Shown here piece by piece: positions 19,490-27,457 of a stretch of DNA of 64,000 nt (its first letter is position 1; every line of letters starts with the position of its first letter). Origin of the DNA: Streptomyces pacificus (lineage in GTDB: Bacteria > Actinomycetota > Actinomycetes > Streptomycetales > Streptomycetaceae); contig NZ_BLLG01000001.1 of assembly GCF_011766325.1 (NCBI RefSeq), positions 620,001 through 684,000 of the forward strand. Direction: 5' to 3'. Below the pieces are notes generated by a model. It had not been told where the DNA came from. It did not search any database and saw only the letters and a program-made list of their open reading frames with translations. The position numbers were made by a program, and so were the translations under genes.

Positions 19490-20850
19490 GACGAGGGCTC
19501 CTTCGGCGGCACGGGCGCCACGAACGCGGGCAGCAGGCCCAGCAGCACAGCGGCGGCGGGCCACAGCGGCAGGGCGGGCACGGTCAGGGGCACGACACCG
19601 GGATGCAGCGCGCCGGGCGCATAGGCCTCGGCGCGGATCATCAGCACCGCCACGACGGCACCGGACCCCGCCACCAGCCAGGCCCGGGGGCCCCACCGGT
19701 CGGGGCGGTACCGGGTGCGGACCTGGCGCCGGCCGCCGAGCCACAGCCCGCCGAGCGCGGCCGCGAGCCCGCCGAGGAGCACCGGAAGGCCGTACCCCGC
19801 GCCCTCCGTTGCGAGCAGCCCGTACGAACCGGCGCACACCCCGAGCAGCCCGCCGAGCACGAGGGCGGTGGTGGTGTGCCGGACCGCGGGCGGCACCCGC
19901 GCGGTACGGCCGTAGCCGCGCGCGTCCATGGACGCGGCGACCGCGACCGAACGCTCCAGCGCCCCCTCCAGCACCGGCATGCCGATCTGCAGGACGGCCC
20001 TCACCCCGCCGGCGGGACGGCCCCGCAGCCTGCGCGCGGTACGGAGCCGCAGCACGTCGGCGACCATGTTCGGCGCGAACGTCATGGCGACGACGACCGC
20101 GACCCCCGCCTCGTACAGCGCGCCGGGGAGGGACTTCAGCAGCCGTGCCGGGTTGGCGAGCGCGTTCGCCGCGCCGAGGCAGATCAGCAGGGTCGCCAGC
20201 TTCGCCCCGTCGTACAGCGCGAACACCATCTGCTCCAGCGTCACGCGGCCGCCGATCCTGATGCCCTGCGCCCAGTCGGGCAGCGGTGCCTCGGGCAGCG
20301 TGACCAGGACACGGGTCCCCGGGATGGGCGAGCCGAGGACGACGGAGAACACCAGCCGGACGGCCACCACGGCGAGGCCGAGCTTGACGAAGGCGCCGTA
20401 CGAACGCGCCCAGGGGGAGTCGGTGCGCCGGACGGCCACGACATACCCGGCAACGGCGACCAGCAGGCCCAGCAGGAGCGGATTGGTCGTCCGCGACGCG
20501 GCGGCGGCGAGGCCCAGTGCCCAGACCCACCAGGCGCCGGCGTGCAGGGCGTTGCTCCGGTCGGCGCCGGGCGCGCGCAGCCCACCGCCCGCCACCGGGC
20601 GGTGCGCTGCGCGCCGTGAGTACCTCCCGCTCGCGTCCGGGGGACTCCCTCCGCTCCCGGGCTCCGGCTCCCTGCCCCCCGCGCGGCCGGCCGGGCCGGG
20701 GTCCGGGAGACCGCCGAGCAGCCGGCCGGGGCGCCGCTCCCCGTGCGGCCGTGCGGATCCGCCGGCCGGCGCGGGCACGTCTGCCGGTGCGGGCACGTCT
20801 GCCTGCGGTGCGGGCTCGCCGGCCGGGGCGGACACGGGCCGACGGCTCAT
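19486..20850 (-). CDS. ECF transporter transmembrane (T) component EcfT
   Basis: 454 residues. Core of about 330 residues with five to six membrane segments and the coupling helices that carry the EcfT A-R-x signatures (RLRTARRLRGRP and MDARGYGRTARV), which dock on the two ATPase domains. The N-terminal 100 residues are Pro/Ala/Gly-rich with an ADVPAPADVPAPAG repeat, and are probably disordered. Its ATG (20850) overlaps the stop of the SCO2322-like gene and its stop overlaps the EcfA start, so the operon is stitched together by four-base overlaps. Confidence 0.88.
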   Translation of the reverse strand: MSRRPVSAPAGEPAPQADVPAPADVPAPAGGSARPHGERRPGRLLGGLPDPGPAGRAGGREPEPGSGGSPPDASGRYSRRAAHRPVAGGGLRAPGADRSNALHAGAWWVWALGLAAAASRTTNPLLLGLLVAVAGYVVAVRRTDSPWARSYGAFVKLGLAVVAVRLVFSVVLGSPIPGTRVLVTLPEAPLPDWAQGIRIGGRVTLEQMVFALYDGAKLATLLICLGAANALANPARLLKSLPGALYEAGVAVVVAMTFAPNMVADVLRLRTARRLRGRPAGGVRAVLQIGMPVLEGALERSVAVAASMDARGYGRTARVPPAVRHTTTALVLGGLLGVCAGSYGLLATEGAGYGLPVLLGGLAAALGGLWLGGRRQVRTRYRPDRWGPRAWLVAGSGAVVAVLMIRAEAYAPGALHPGVVPLTVPALPLWPAAAVLLGLLPAFVAPVPPKEPSS

Positions 20851-21671
20851 CCGCGGCGGCGGGACTGCCAGAAGGCCGCTCCGCCCAGCGCGAGAACGGC
20901 CGCGATTCCTGCGAAGACCCCCAGCGCGGGGCCCTCTTCAGTACCCTCGGCCGCCGAGGACCCCTCACCCGAGGACCCCTCACCCGCGGCGCCTTCACCC
21001 GCGGCGCCTTCTCCGGCGGTACCCGCCCCGGCCCTGCCGTCCCCGGCGGCACCCGTCCCGTCGGTACGGTCACCGCCGGTACCTGCCCCGGACCCTCCCC
21101 GAGGCCCCTGCCCGTCCGACGGCGAGGACGCGCCCGGCTCCGCGGCTTCCCGGTCCTCGGCCGACAGCTGTTCGCCGCAGCCCGTCCTCGGGTAGCCGGA
21201 GATCGCGCACAGCAGGGCGTCCGAGTTGTAGCGGAGCGGCGCCGCCACCGCAGCCAGCGCCTCCGCGCTGGTCGCGTCCGCCGGGAGCGTGGCGCACCCG
21301 GTGGCCTGCGCCGGCGGGGGCTTCTCCCCGGCCGGGGCGTCCGCTTCGGTGCCGAAGTCGATCACGACGGCGACCCGTTTGGTGCCGGGTCTCGCGGGCG
21401 TGTCCGCGCACAGTTCCGGAAAGGACGGGGTGCCGCGCGGCTTCGACGCGTCCTGTGAGTCGGCGCTGACGGAGAACCGGTATCCGTCCACCGTGCCGTC
21501 GGCGGGCCGCGCCGTCGCCGGCCCCTGGGTGGCGTAGGCCCAGCCGCTCCCGCCGAACTGCCAGAACGACCAGTAGCGGTAACCGGCGGCCTGCGCCTGC
21601 CCCGTCATGCCCGGCGCCACGAGGACGGCACCGAGCACGAGGAGCAGCACGGCCGGTCGCCTGCGTGTCAC
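20847..21671 (-). CDS. SCO2322-like secreted, C-terminally membrane-anchored protein
   Basis: 274 residues. Signal peptide residues 1 to about 28 (LLLVLGAVLVAPG, cleavage after AQA). The mature domain begins GYRYWSFWQFGGSGWAYATQ and contains four Cys (CADTP, GCATL, LLCAI, TGCGE), likely two disulphides. A Gly/Ala/Ser/Glu-rich stalk (GAAGEGAAGEG) leads to a membrane helix (GVFAGIAAVLALGGAAFW) and a QSRRRG tail, the layout of a wall-spanning anchored domain. GTG 21671 overlaps the upstream stop. In Streptomyces this family is found beside such ECF operons, which I recall from general knowledge. Probable extracytoplasmic partner in substrate capture; function unproven. Confidence 0.75.
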   Translation of the reverse strand: MTRRRPAVLLLVLGAVLVAPGMTGQAQAAGYRYWSFWQFGGSGWAYATQGPATARPADGTVDGYRFSVSADSQDASKPRGTPSFPELCADTPARPGTKRVAVVIDFGTEADAPAGEKPPPAQATGCATLPADATSAEALAAVAAPLRYNSDALLCAISGYPRTGCGEQLSAEDREAAEPGASSPSDGQGPRGGSGAGTGGDRTDGTGAAGDGRAGAGTAGEGAAGEGAAGEGSSGEGSSAAEGTEEGPALGVFAGIAAVLALGGAAFWQSRRRG

Positions 21672-22939
21672 GGCTGCTTGTGCTTCCTGCGGCCGCTGAG
21701 CAGGATGCCGATACCGGCCCCGGCGGCGACGCCCGCTCCGACCATCCACCAGATCCCGGCGCTGTCGCCGCCCTTGCCCTCCTCGCCCGCGTCGCCCTTC
21801 GTCTTGGGGGCCGGCGCGGCGGTGGTGGAGACCGGCTCGGGACCGGTGGCGTTCAGCTGCCGTACCAGGTCGGCGCCGCCGAAGTCCCTCGGATCGTCCC
21901 CGTGGGCGTGCGCGGCGAGGATCAGCTGCGCGTACGCGGCGGGACCGGCCTGCTGCGCCCACGCGGCGGAGTTCTCCGCCAGCCACCGGGCCGACCGGTC
22001 CGCCTTGTCGCCGTGCCCGGCGGCGGAGAGCGCGACGACCGCGTCCGCGGTGTTGCCGAAGTCCGGCTGCGGGGCCGGGTCGTCGGCGCCCGGCATCGGC
22101 GGCGAGTCCAGATGGCCGGTCTTCGCCAGTGTCTCGGCCAGGTACGCGGCGCCGTTGCGGGCCGACTGCTCTGCGGTGGACTTCGCCGGCGTCTGGCAGG
22201 TGGCGGGCGATCCGTCCGGCTCGGTACCGGAGACGACCATGCCGCGGCCCAGCCCGGCGAGCACGGCGGCGGCGGTGGCGTCGCCGTTCGCGAGCAGCTT
22301 GCCGGCCTCGTCGGGCTGGTACGCGAACGCGCCGCCGCCCGACGCGTCCGAGCACGGCAGCGCGAACGTGACGAGCGCGTCGAACGGGCTCTTGCCGCTG
22401 TCCGGCCTCACCTCGCCTGGCCGCGCCCCGGCGGCGGCGAAGGCGCCGATCACGACGGAGGTGGAGTTCGCGTCAGACGGTGTGCCGGGGTTGTAGCTCC
22501 AGCCGCCGTCCTCGTTCTGCACGGACTCCAGCCATCCGAGGCCCTTGTCCACGGCGTCCCGGTGGCCGCCGAGGGCGTGCAGGGCCTGCACGGCGGCGGC
22601 GGTGGCGTTGGTGTCCAGCACCGTCTTCGCGTCGCACGGTTCGGAGACGTCGGCCCGGTAGGACGCGAAGCCGCCGTTCTGGCACTGCTGGCCGGTGAGC
22701 CAGCCGACGGCCCGCTCGGCGGGCACGGTCTCGACGGCGTCCTGGGCGAGCAGGGCCAGTGACTGCCGCCAGACACCGTCGTAGGCGGGGTCCTTCGTGC
22801 CGTACAGCCCGGCCGGGAGCGCCGCCGAGGGGGAGGGCGTGGGGGAGGGCGTGGGGGCGGCCGTCGCCGCCGGGACAGCGGCCACGCAGAGCACGGCGGA
22901 AGCGGCGGTGAGCGCGGCTGCACTGCGGCGTACGGGCAT
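21668..22939 (-). CDS. Surface-anchored terpene-cyclase-fold (alpha/alpha barrel) protein, candidate B12 binder
   Basis: 423 residues. Signal peptide (residues 1 to about 30, ending ATA-AP), a Pro/Thr/Ser spacer, then a prenyltransferase/squalene-cyclase-type alpha6-alpha6 barrel. The barrel shows repeated DTNATAAAVQAL, DANSTSVVIGAF, DATAAAVLAGL and NTADAVVALSA helices and QW-like QCQNGGFASY and NEDGGWSYNPG turns. There is no cyclase DDxx(D/N) active site that I can see. A C-terminal helix (WWMVGAGVAAGAGIGILL) and GRRKHKQP anchor it. ATG 22939 has GGAGAGG upstream. It is the first gene of the ECF operon, directly behind a cobalamin riboswitch. Mammalian intrinsic factor uses the same barrel fold to bind B12, so B12 capture is a reasonable inference. 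Confidence 0.75.
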   Translation of the reverse strand: MPVRRSAAALTAASAVLCVAAVPAATAAPTPSPTPSPSAALPAGLYGTKDPAYDGVWRQSLALLAQDAVETVPAERAVGWLTGQQCQNGGFASYRADVSEPCDAKTVLDTNATAAAVQALHALGGHRDAVDKGLGWLESVQNEDGGWSYNPGTPSDANSTSVVIGAFAAAGARPGEVRPDSGKSPFDALVTFALPCSDASGGGAFAYQPDEAGKLLANGDATAAAVLAGLGRGMVVSGTEPDGSPATCQTPAKSTAEQSARNGAAYLAETLAKTGHLDSPPMPGADDPAPQPDFGNTADAVVALSAAGHGDKADRSARWLAENSAAWAQQAGPAAYAQLILAAHAHGDDPRDFGGADLVRQLNATGPEPVSTTAAPAPKTKGDAGEEGKGGDSAGIWWMVGAGVAAGAGIGILLSGRRKHKQP

Positions 22940-23059
22940 GGCGGGCTGGGCCTCTCCTGCGGGGAGCCGGGCACGGGCACCCTGAGGCACCGGGCTCCGG
23001 CTCCGTATTCCTCGACGGTGCCTGCCAGCGGGCGGTCCCGATGGCGCGAGCCGGTCACC

Positions 23060-23185
23060 GCCGGCACGGGGCGTTCCGACTCACCGCCCACGGAGGGCGG
23101 CTCACGGTTGCGGGTCAGTGCCGGAATCGCGCCGGCTTACCCCCGTACGGGTGTGATGACGACTCGCACACTGTACCGGCCCGTC
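23060..23185 (-). promoter_or_regulatory. Cobalamin (AdoCbl) riboswitch
   Basis: Read on the minus strand, the leader carries the conserved core GGTAAGCCGGCGCGATTCCG, then GCACTGACCCGCAACCGTGAG (23101-23120) and GAGTCGGAACGCC (23070-23082), the hallmark order of actinobacterial B12 riboswitches. It is followed by GC-rich hairpins that reach the ribosome site of the gene at 22939. It should turn the ECF operon off when adenosylcobalamin is plentiful. Limits are approximate. Confidence 0.88.
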
Positions 23186-23248
23186 ACTCCCGCCGACCGG
23201 GGCGGGCGCCCTGGCGCCGACCGGGGGCCGGAGCCGCCGGGGGATGCG

Positions 23249-23327
23249 CCCGCGCCCCGGGCCGCTCCGGGGCTCCGGGCCCGCGCCCCGGGCCGCTCCG
23301 GGGCTCCGGGCCCGCGCCCCGGGCCGG
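23249..23327. repeat. 31-base tandem repeat, two and a half copies
   Basis: Unit beginning CCCGCGCCCCGGGCCGCTCC, copies at 23249, 23280 and partial at 23311. Each copy contains self-complementary CCGGGC/GCCCGG and CTCCGGGG segments. It lies downstream of the minus-strand MBL gene and upstream of the riboswitch, so it may act as a terminator. Confidence 0.7.
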
Positions 23328-23425
23328 AGGTGCCCTCGCCTGCGTGGCTCGGCCGGCCTCGGCCCTCCACCCGCTCTCAGGGTGCGGGTCCGTGGCCCGA
23401 GAAGGGCCCCAGGGGCATGCGCACG

Positions 23426-24469
23426 TCAGCCCGCCGCCGCGATGTACGCCACCGGGTCGCTGCCCGCCACCGGCTCCGCGCGGCCCCGTTTCACCAGGTG
23501 GCGCAGATGGGCCTCCGCCTCCGAGACGGCGATGGTGCGGGAGCCGTACGGGATGTCGTCCCACGGCCGGTTCCACTCCATGCGCTCGGCCAGCTGCCAC
23601 GGGGTGAGCGGTGCGGCGAGGAGGGCCAGCAGCCCGGTCAGCCGCTCCTCGTGGTGGGCGAGGAGTTCCCGGACCCGGGCCGGGGCGTCGGTGAAGGGGT
23701 GCTGGTGGGCCGGGAGGACCTCGGCGGCGCCCAGTCGCCCGACGCGTTCCAGGGAGTCGAGGTAGTCGCCGAGGGGGTCGGTGACCGTGGCGTCGTCGGG
23801 ATCCTCGTACAGGCCGATGTGCGGGCTGATGCCGGGCAGCAGATGGTCGCCGGAGAAGAGCCGGCCGCGGCCGGGGAGGTTCGCCGGATGCTCCTCCTCC
23901 AGGTGCAGGCACACATGGCCGGGTGTGTGGCCGGGGGTCCAGAGCGCACGCAGTCGCCGTCCGGCCAGGTCCAGGAGTTCGCCGGGGGCGATCTCGCGGT
24001 CGGGCAGGGCCGCCCGCATCCCGGGCGGCGTCCGCGTCCCGCCACTCTCGCGGGCGGCGTGCAGCGGGGCCAGGTGCTCCTCCGGTGCGCCGGCGGCGGC
24101 CAGCTTCCCGGTCAGGTAGTCCAGCCAGGCCCCGGGCCGGGTGTAGCTGGTGCGGCGGACGACGGCGATGTCCGCCGCGTGCATCGCGATCCACGCCCCG
24201 GACTCCTCCCGGACCCTGCCGGAGAGCCCGTGGTGGTCGGGGTGATGGTGCGTGACGACGACGCCGTGGACGTCGGCCACCGCGAGGCCCAGCTCGGCGA
24301 GGCCGTCCGAGAGGGCCGCCCAGGACGCCGGGTCGTCCCACCCGGTGTCGACGAGGACGGGGCCGCGGCCGGTGTCGAGGACATGGACCAGGGTGTGGCC
24401 CAGGGGGTTGTCCGGAATGGGTACCTGAAGGGACCAGACACCGCCGCCGTGCTCCGTCACCCGCGTCAT
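23426..24469 (-). CDS. Metallo-beta-lactamase-fold hydrolase
   Basis: 347 residues. The metal-binding motif THHHPDHHG (about residues 74-82), the later His in TPGHTPGHVC and the Asp/His of FSGDHLL and LPAHQHPF are all present, so a dinuclear-zinc hydrolase is expected. A C-terminal winged-helix-like extension (PLTPWQLAERMEW to HLRHLVKRGRAE) is typical of the RNase Z/LACTB2-like and related thioesterase-type MBL proteins. ATG 24469 follows GGAG. It diverges from the aldehyde dehydrogenase. CoA-thioester or lactone hydrolysis would suit the sterol genes next door, but that is speculative. Confidence 0.85.
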   Translation of the reverse strand: MTRVTEHGGGVWSLQVPIPDNPLGHTLVHVLDTGRGPVLVDTGWDDPASWAALSDGLAELGLAVADVHGVVVTHHHPDHHGLSGRVREESGAWIAMHAADIAVVRRTSYTRPGAWLDYLTGKLAAAGAPEEHLAPLHAARESGGTRTPPGMRAALPDREIAPGELLDLAGRRLRALWTPGHTPGHVCLHLEEEHPANLPGRGRLFSGDHLLPGISPHIGLYEDPDDATVTDPLGDYLDSLERVGRLGAAEVLPAHQHPFTDAPARVRELLAHHEERLTGLLALLAAPLTPWQLAERMEWNRPWDDIPYGSRTIAVSEAEAHLRHLVKRGRAEPVAGSDPVAYIAAAG

Positions 24470-24652
24470 CGGTTCTCCGTCCTTCTGACCGGGGCCCGTG
24501 AGGAGAACCCGTTTCCATGGTCGCCCAAGGCGACTTCTTTGCAAAGGGCCGGCCGGGCGCGGGCTCCTCCCCTCGGGGGTGCTGCGGGGCGCGGTCCCGT
24601 CCGAAGCGTCCTCGCCGGGGAGCCCCGGCCGTGGACTCCTCCGGGAATAGCT

Positions 24653-24695
24653 GTTATCAGTTCAGTCAGCAGGCCGTATCTGATAACCCGTCAGG
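24653..24695. promoter_or_regulatory. CTGA-N7-TCAG site within a larger inverted repeat, aldehyde dehydrogenase promoter
   Basis: Outer arms GTTATCAG (24653-24660) and CTGATAAC (24680-24687) are perfect; the second arm also begins CTGATAACCCGTCAG (24680-24694), the same CTGA-N7-TCAG pattern as at 14015, 32165 and 43894. It ends 37 bases before the ATG at 24732. Confidence 0.6.
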
Positions 24696-24731
24696 TGGTG
24701 GCGGGGAGCCGGGGCGCGGGAGGCAGTCGTC

Positions 24732-26201
24732 ATGACCGGACTTGTCGAGCACGGAAAGCTCTTCATCGGCGGGGAGTTGGTCGATCCCCGCGGCACCGGC
24801 ACCATCGAGGTGGTCTCGCCGCATACCGAGCAGGTCATCGGGCGTGTCCCCCATGCCTCGCGGGCCGATGCGGACCGGGCGGTCGCGGCGGCCCGCGCCG
24901 CGTTCGACCACGGTCCCTGGCCGCGCTGCCCGCTCGGGGAGCGCGTCGAGACCGTCGGGAGGATCAAGGACGCGATCGCCGCACGACACGAGGAGATCGC
25001 GCGATCGATCAGCGCGCAGAACGGATCGCCGTACTCCTGGAGCGTGCTGGCCCAGGCGCTCGGCGCCGTGATGGTCTGGGAGGCGGCCCTCGCCGTCGCC
25101 CGCGGCTTCCCCTACGAGGAGCGGCGCAGCGGACTCCTCGGTCCGCTGCTCGTCCGGCGTGAACCGGTGGGCGTGGTCGCGGCCGTTGCGCCCTGGAACG
25201 TCCCGCAGTTCGTCGCGGCCGCCAAGCTCGCGCCCGCTTTGCTCGCGGGCTGCTGCGTGGTCCTCAAGCCCTCGCCGGAGACCCCGCTGGACGCCTACAT
25301 TCTGGCCGACATCACCCGCGAGGCCGGACTGCCGGAGGGCGTGCTGTCGATCCTGCCCGCCGACCGCGAGGTCGGCGAGTACCTCGTCGGGCATCCCGAC
25401 GTCGACAAGGTCTCGTTCACCGGGTCGGTAGCGGCGGGCAGGCGCGTGATGGAGGCCGCCGCCCGCAACCTCACCCGCGTCACGCTGGAACTCGGCGGCA
25501 AGTCCGCCGCCGTGGTCCTGCCCGACGCCGATGCGGAGGCGGCCGTCGAGGGCATCGTCCCGGCGGCGTGGATGAACAACGGCCAGGCGTGCGTGGCCCA
25601 GACCCGCATCCTCGTCCCGCGCGCCCGCTACAGCGAGTTCGCCGACGCCTTCGCCGCGGCGGCCGGGGCCCTGGTGACCGGCGACCCGATGGATCCGGCG
25701 ACCCGGGTCGGGCCGCTCGTCGCGCGCCGCCAGCAGCAGAAGTCGCTGGACTACATCGCGATCGGCCGGGCGGAGGGCGCCGAGGTCCTCGCCGGCGGCG
25801 GCCGCCCGGCCGGCCTGGACCGCGGCTGGTACGTCGAGCCGACCCTCTTCGGCGGCGTCGACAACGCCATGCGGATCGCCCGCGAGGAGATCTTCGGCCC
25901 CGTCGTCTGCCTGCTGCCCTACGGCGGCGAGGACGAGGCCGCGGCGATCGCGAACGACTCCGAGTACGGGCTGAGCGGCAGCGTGTGGACGGCCGACGTG
26001 GCACACGGCGTCGACTTCGCGAGGCGGATCAGGACCGGTACGTACAGCGTCAACACCTTCAGCATCGACATGCTTGGACCGTTCGGCGGATACAAGAACT
26101 CCGGGCTGGGGCGGGAGTTCGGTCCCGAGGGATACGGTGAGTACTTCGAGTGCAAAACGGTGCATGTGCCGTCGGGATACGGGAGCGAGACTGATGGGTG
26201 A
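24732..26201 (+). CDS. NAD(P)-dependent aldehyde dehydrogenase
   Basis: 489 residues, the normal length. Catalytic Cys287 is in NNGQACVAQTR, the general base Glu253 in TLELGGKS, and the cofactor loop is FTGSVAAG (229-236). It oxidises an aldehyde to the acid in the cytoplasm. Its stop overlaps the ferredoxin gene by eight bases, and a CTGA-N7-TCAG site precedes it, linking it to the P450/thiolase group. A role in oxidising the sterol side-chain aldehyde or a related substrate is inferred. Confidence 0.9.
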   Translation: MTGLVEHGKLFIGGELVDPRGTGTIEVVSPHTEQVIGRVPHASRADADRAVAAARAAFDHGPWPRCPLGERVETVGRIKDAIAARHEEIARSISAQNGSPYSWSVLAQALGAVMVWEAALAVARGFPYEERRSGLLGPLLVRREPVGVVAAVAPWNVPQFVAAAKLAPALLAGCCVVLKPSPETPLDAYILADITREAGLPEGVLSILPADREVGEYLVGHPDVDKVSFTGSVAAGRRVMEAAARNLTRVTLELGGKSAAVVLPDADAEAAVEGIVPAAWMNNGQACVAQTRILVPRARYSEFADAFAAAAGALVTGDPMDPATRVGPLVARRQQQKSLDYIAIGRAEGAEVLAGGGRPAGLDRGWYVEPTLFGGVDNAMRIAREEIFGPVVCLLPYGGEDEAAAIANDSEYGLSGSVWTADVAHGVDFARRIRTGTYSVNTFSIDMLGPFGGYKNSGLGREFGPEGYGEYFECKTVHVPSGYGSETDG

Positions 26202-26436
26202 CCGCTGGCAGGTCGAGGTCGACCGGGGTGTGTGCGTCGGATCGGGGATGTGCGTCAGCAGCGCGCCGGACGGCTTCGTGCTGGACGCGGCCCGCCAGTC
26301 GCACCCCACCGAGCCGGAGACGGACGCGAACGACGACGTCCTCGCGGCGGCGGAGGGCTGCCCGGTCGAGGCCATCTCGATCCGGCGGCCCGGGGGCGGT
26401 GCCGCCGTGTTCCCGCCCGAGGAGCCCGGAGCGTAG
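26194..26436 (+). CDS. Small [3Fe-4S] ferredoxin of the P450 partner type
   Basis: 80 residues. Cluster ligands are Cys14, Cys20 and Cys56 in CVGSGMC and EGCPVEAI; the middle Cys of a four-Cys site is replaced by Gly17, as in the 3Fe-4S ferredoxins that pass electrons to actinobacterial P450s. ATG 26194 overlaps the end of the aldehyde dehydrogenase gene. No P450 is adjacent; the closest is the CYP125-like gene 12 kb away, which shares the same upstream palindrome type. Confidence 0.9.
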   Translation: MGDRWQVEVDRGVCVGSGMCVSSAPDGFVLDAARQSHPTEPETDANDDVLAAAEGCPVEAISIRRPGGGAAVFPPEEPGA

Positions 26437-26511
26437 GCGCGGCGGCCGGACCGTGCCCCCCGGTGGGTTCCCCGGCCTGCCCGGCCCGGCGGCGCTCCGC
26501 CGTCGCGGGCG

Positions 26512-27183
26512 TCAGCCCGGCCGCCGGCCCCGCCCCGGGCCCTCGGGGGCGAGTGCCCGGTCCGTGGGTTCGAGCCCCGGGTCCGTGAGGTCGATCAGCC
26601 GGCAGACCGTCTCGATGTCGATCCGCACCTGGGCGATGGAAGCCCGGCCGGACAGCCAGGTGATCAGGGCCGAGTGCCAGGTGTGCTCGATGACCCGGAC
26701 GGCCGAGAGCTGCTCGGGCGTCGGGTCCGCCAGGCCCGTCGCGTCCAGGATGATCGCCGTGGTCTGCCGCGAGACCGTGTCCACCTCGGCGCTGACACTG
26801 CGGTCGGCGAAGGTCAGCGCCCGCACCATGGCGTCGGCCAGATGAGGCTCGCGCTGCAGCGCGCGGAACGCCCGCATCAGGGTCTCGGCCACCCGCTGCG
26901 CCGCGCAGTCCGCCGCCGGCGGGCGCTTGCGCAGGGTGGTGTGCAGATGCTCGAGCTGGTCCTGCATCGTGGCCACGAGCAGGTGCACCTTGGAGGGGAA
27001 GTAGCGGTACAGCGTGCCGAGGGCGACCCCCGCGGCCTCGGCGACCTCGCGCATCTGCACGGCGTCGAAGCCGCCCCTGCAGGCCAGCCGGGCGGTGGCG
27101 TGCAGGATGCGCCGGCGCCTGGCCTCCTGGCGCTCCGTCAGGGGCAGGGCCGCCGGTGCCGCCGGCCTGGTGTCCGCGCTCAT
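26512..27183 (-). CDS. kstR: KstR-like TetR-family repressor of sterol catabolism
   Basis: 223 residues. The N-terminal HTH (residues about 18-66) reads ERQEARRRRILHATARLACR, GGFDAVQMREVAEAAGVALG and TLYRYFPSKVHLLVATM, nearly the KstR sequence of mycobacteria as I recall it. The C-terminal ligand domain keeps the KstR-type EAMVRAL/LTFAD and HTWHSALITWLSGRAS segments. KstR represses sterol-degradation genes and is released by steroid-CoA intermediates. ATG 27183 is preferred (GGAAGAG upstream); an open frame extends to 27375. A KstR-type box lies at 27389-27402, between this gene and the divergent glycosyltransferase, consistent with autoregulation. Confidence 0.85.
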   Translation of the reverse strand: MSADTRPAAPAALPLTERQEARRRRILHATARLACRGGFDAVQMREVAEAAGVALGTLYRYFPSKVHLLVATMQDQLEHLHTTLRKRPPAADCAAQRVAETLMRAFRALQREPHLADAMVRALTFADRSVSAEVDTVSRQTTAIILDATGLADPTPEQLSAVRVIEHTWHSALITWLSGRASIAQVRIDIETVCRLIDLTDPGLEPTDRALAPEGPGRGRRPG

Positions 27184-27388
27184 CTCTTCCGTCCCCGTCC
27201 CGTCCCCGGTCCAGGGGCCCTTCCCGGCCCGCTGTCCGGATCCGTGCTGCGTTCCCGTTGCGGGAGCTGCGGAGGGCCCAGCATGGCAGGGCTCCGTGCC
27301 GTGGCGCGAATCACCTGTTCCAGGCCTTCCGACAGCGCTACCTGCCGGTAGATTCGATGGTCTCTGAGCGATCAAGGACGATCGAGTG

Positions 27389-27402
27389 TGGAACTTGTTC
27401 TA
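27389..27402. promoter_or_regulatory. KstR-type box between kstR and the glycosyltransferase operon
   Basis: TGGAACTTGTTCTA, matching TRGAAC-NN-GTTCTA. It sits 56 bases before the glycosyltransferase start and about 205 bases before the chosen kstR start. Likely repressor binding site for one or both genes. Confidence 0.7.
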
Positions 27403-27457
27403 GATTAGCGCGAGCGGCTACGCTCCGGCGAAAAGTGGAGTGAGAAGGGGGCCGTAG

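Noticed and set aside
17459..21073. A single 1204-codon minus-strand protein covering EcfA and beyond
   Set aside because: The part upstream of 19489 overlaps EcfT in another frame and has no recognisable domain; the ATG at 19489 overlapping the EcfT stop starts the real ATPase.
26512..27375. Longer kstR start at 27375
   Set aside because: The extra 64 residues are Gly/Pro/Ser-rich and unlike KstR N-termini; ATG 27183 has an upstream purine-rich site.
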